In this document: piece by piece, positions 5,226 through 6,224 of the stretch
How the letters are laid out: each line of letters starts with the position of its first letter
Position numbering within the stretch: the first letter of the stretch is position 1
Assembly: GCA_027041035.1 (NCBI GenBank)
Contig: JALULB010000398.1
Span: 1-6,224 of the forward strand
Length of the DNA stretch: 6,224 nt
DNA from: Sedimenticola sp.
Lineage (GTDB): Bacteria > Pseudomonadota > Gammaproteobacteria > Chromatiales > Chromatiaceae
Reading direction: 5' to 3'
The notes under the pieces: generated by a model
What the model was told of the DNA's origin: nothing
Databases searched by the model: none
Seen by the model: only the letters and a program-made list of their open reading frames with translations
Translations under genes and position numbers: made by a program

Positions 5226-6224
5226 TAACGAAACCCACGAAACGCTCGGACGAACATATCGCGAAGGTCTTCCGTTGGTCATTGCTGATCGTCGCATTGC
5301 TCGGCGCGCTGGTCGCGGTGCTGGTGTTCGTCTCCGGCAAGGACCAGCCGATGGCGGTGCGCGAGGCGGTTATCGAGGCGCCGGCGCGGCACGCGGAGAT
5401 GCCCGAGTCGAGTGCGCCGATGCTGCCGTTCAGCGATATCAGCGACGCCGCGGGCATCGACTTCCAGCATGTCACCGGCGCCTATGGCGATAAACTGCTG
5501 CCCGAGACCATGGGCAGCGGCGTGGCCTTCTTCGACTACGACCAGGATGGCGATCAGGATCTGCTGTTCGTCAACTCGAACGAGTGGCCGGATCATGCCG
5601 AAGGGCCTGGCGCCAGCAGTGAGCTGTACCAGAACGACGGCGGTGGCCATTTCCGCAAGGTCACCGAGGAAGCCGGCCTGAAGCTGTCGCTGTACGGCAT
5701 GGGCGTCGCCATTGGCGACTACGACAACGATGGCTGGCCGGATGTATTCATCAGCGCGCTGGGGGAGAACCGTCTGTTGCACAACGACCACGGCCACTTC
5801 AGCGACGTGACCGAAGCTGCCGGCGTCGCTGGGCTGGCGTCGGACTGGAGCACCAGCAGCACCTTCTTCGATATGGACAACGACGGCGACCTGGATCTGT
5901 TCGTCGGCAACTATGTCACCTGGTCGCGCAAAATCGACCTGGAGATCGATTTCCGCCTCGCCGGCCTGGGTCGTGCCTACGGCGCGCCGAACCACCATAC
6001 CGGGGCGATCAGCCGCCTGTACCGCAACGACGATGGCCACTTCACGGACATCACCCAGTCATCCGGTGTCGCGGTGATCGACAAGCAGAGCGGTCGGCCG
6101 GTCGGCAAGGCGCTCGGCGTGATGCCCTTCGATGTCGATCGCGATGGCCTGACCGATCTGCTCGTGGCCAACGACACGGTGCGCAAGTTTCTGTTCCACA
6201 ATCTGGGCGACGGCCACTTCGAGG
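5222..6224 (+). CDS. Membrane-anchored FG-GAP/VCBS repeat protein of CRTAC1 type (3' end outside window)
   Basis: The ATG at 5222-5224 overlaps the TGA of the cytochrome gene (ATGA), and the frame stays open for 334 codons to the window edge. Residues 17-38 form one hydrophobic helix after a basic N-terminus, so the protein is probably anchored in the inner membrane with its body in the periplasm; no lipobox is seen. From about residue 70 it shows repeats of the CRTAC1/FG-GAP type, each pairing a phrase like NDGGHFRKVTEEAG with a calcium-loop-like DxDxDGxxD motif at residues 105-113 (DYDQDGDQD), 166-174 (DYDNDGWPD), 217-225 (DMDNDGDLD) and 304-312 (DVDRDGLTD). These repeats fold as beta-propeller blades stabilised by Ca2+. 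Family members usually run to 500-650 residues and often end in an ASPIC/UnbV domain, which would lie beyond the window. The function of bacterial members is poorly known. The tight coupling to the multihaem cytochrome suggests a shared envelope complex. Confidence 0.9.
   Translation, partial: MITKPTKRSDEHIAKVFRWSLLIVALLGALVAVLVFVSGKDQPMAVREAVIEAPARHAEMPESSAPMLPFSDISDAAGIDFQHVTGAYGDKLLPETMGSGVAFFDYDQDGDQDLLFVNSNEWPDHAEGPGASSELYQNDGGGHFRKVTEEAGLKLSLYGMGVAIGDYDNDGWPDVFISALGENRLLHNDHGHFSDVTEAAGVAGLASDWSTSSTFFDMDNDGDLDLFVGNYVTWSRKIDLEIDFRLAGLGRAYGAPNHHTGAISRLYRNDDGHFTDITQSSGVAVIDKQSGRPVGKALGVMPFDVDRDGLTDLLVANDTVRKFLFHNLGDGHFE

Noticed and set aside
3822..5297. Long minus-strand open frame (491 codons) opposite the cytochrome gene
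   Set aside because: It is a shadow of the GC-rich plus-strand gene. Its translation has no recognisable motifs, while the plus frame carries CXXCH, TPR and beta-domain features throughout.
5279..6040. Minus-strand open frame of 253 codons opposite the FG-GAP protein
   Set aside because: It is the antisense of the repeated Asp/Gly-rich propeller coding sequence. The plus frame shows four well-formed DxDxDGxxD motifs.

Overview
The window looks like a chromosomal segment of a GC-rich proteobacterium, most likely a gammaproteobacterium. The evidence is high GC at third codon positions, a SuhB-type phosphatase that begins with the MHP start typical of gammaproteobacterial SuhB, and a respiratory multihaem cytochrome. 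I cannot name the genus from sequence alone.

Layout. The first 234 bases are the 3' end of a plus-strand gene with an extremely acidic tail. It is followed by a near-perfect 14-bp stem terminator (244-275) that can work in both directions. A convergent minus-strand gene (302-646) encodes a small two-helix membrane protein with a CX3CX3C cluster, and a good sigma70-like promoter for it lies at 679-707. Another minus-strand block follows: the suhB-like inositol monophosphatase gene (1132-1932) and, downstream of it, a small unrecognised ORF (about 849-1070). Bases 647-848 hold only the promoter.

Between suhB and the next gene (1933-2387) there is no gene. This stretch contains an AT-rich candidate suhB promoter (2021-2033), a 170-bp MITE-like palindromic element with 24-bp terminal inverted repeats (2141-2310), and a second partial unit of the same repeat (2308-2360) that can form alternative hairpins just before the next start codon.

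The right half holds two plus-strand genes joined by an ATGA stop/start overlap. The first (2388-5225) encodes a 945-residue protein with three parts: five N-terminal membrane helices carrying a di-haem-b-like histidine pattern, a periplasmic region with five CXXCH c-haem sites plus a beta-rich domain, and a C-terminal TPR region. The second (5222 to beyond the window end) encodes a membrane-anchored FG-GAP/VCBS-repeat protein of the CRTAC1 type with four DxDxDGxxD calcium-loop-like motifs.

The two-gene unit is the most interesting content. I infer an envelope electron-transfer module in which electrons could pass from the quinone pool through b-type haems to five c-type haems. The TPR region and the propeller-like partner would serve as protein-interaction surfaces. 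The donor, acceptor and physiological role cannot be read from this window.
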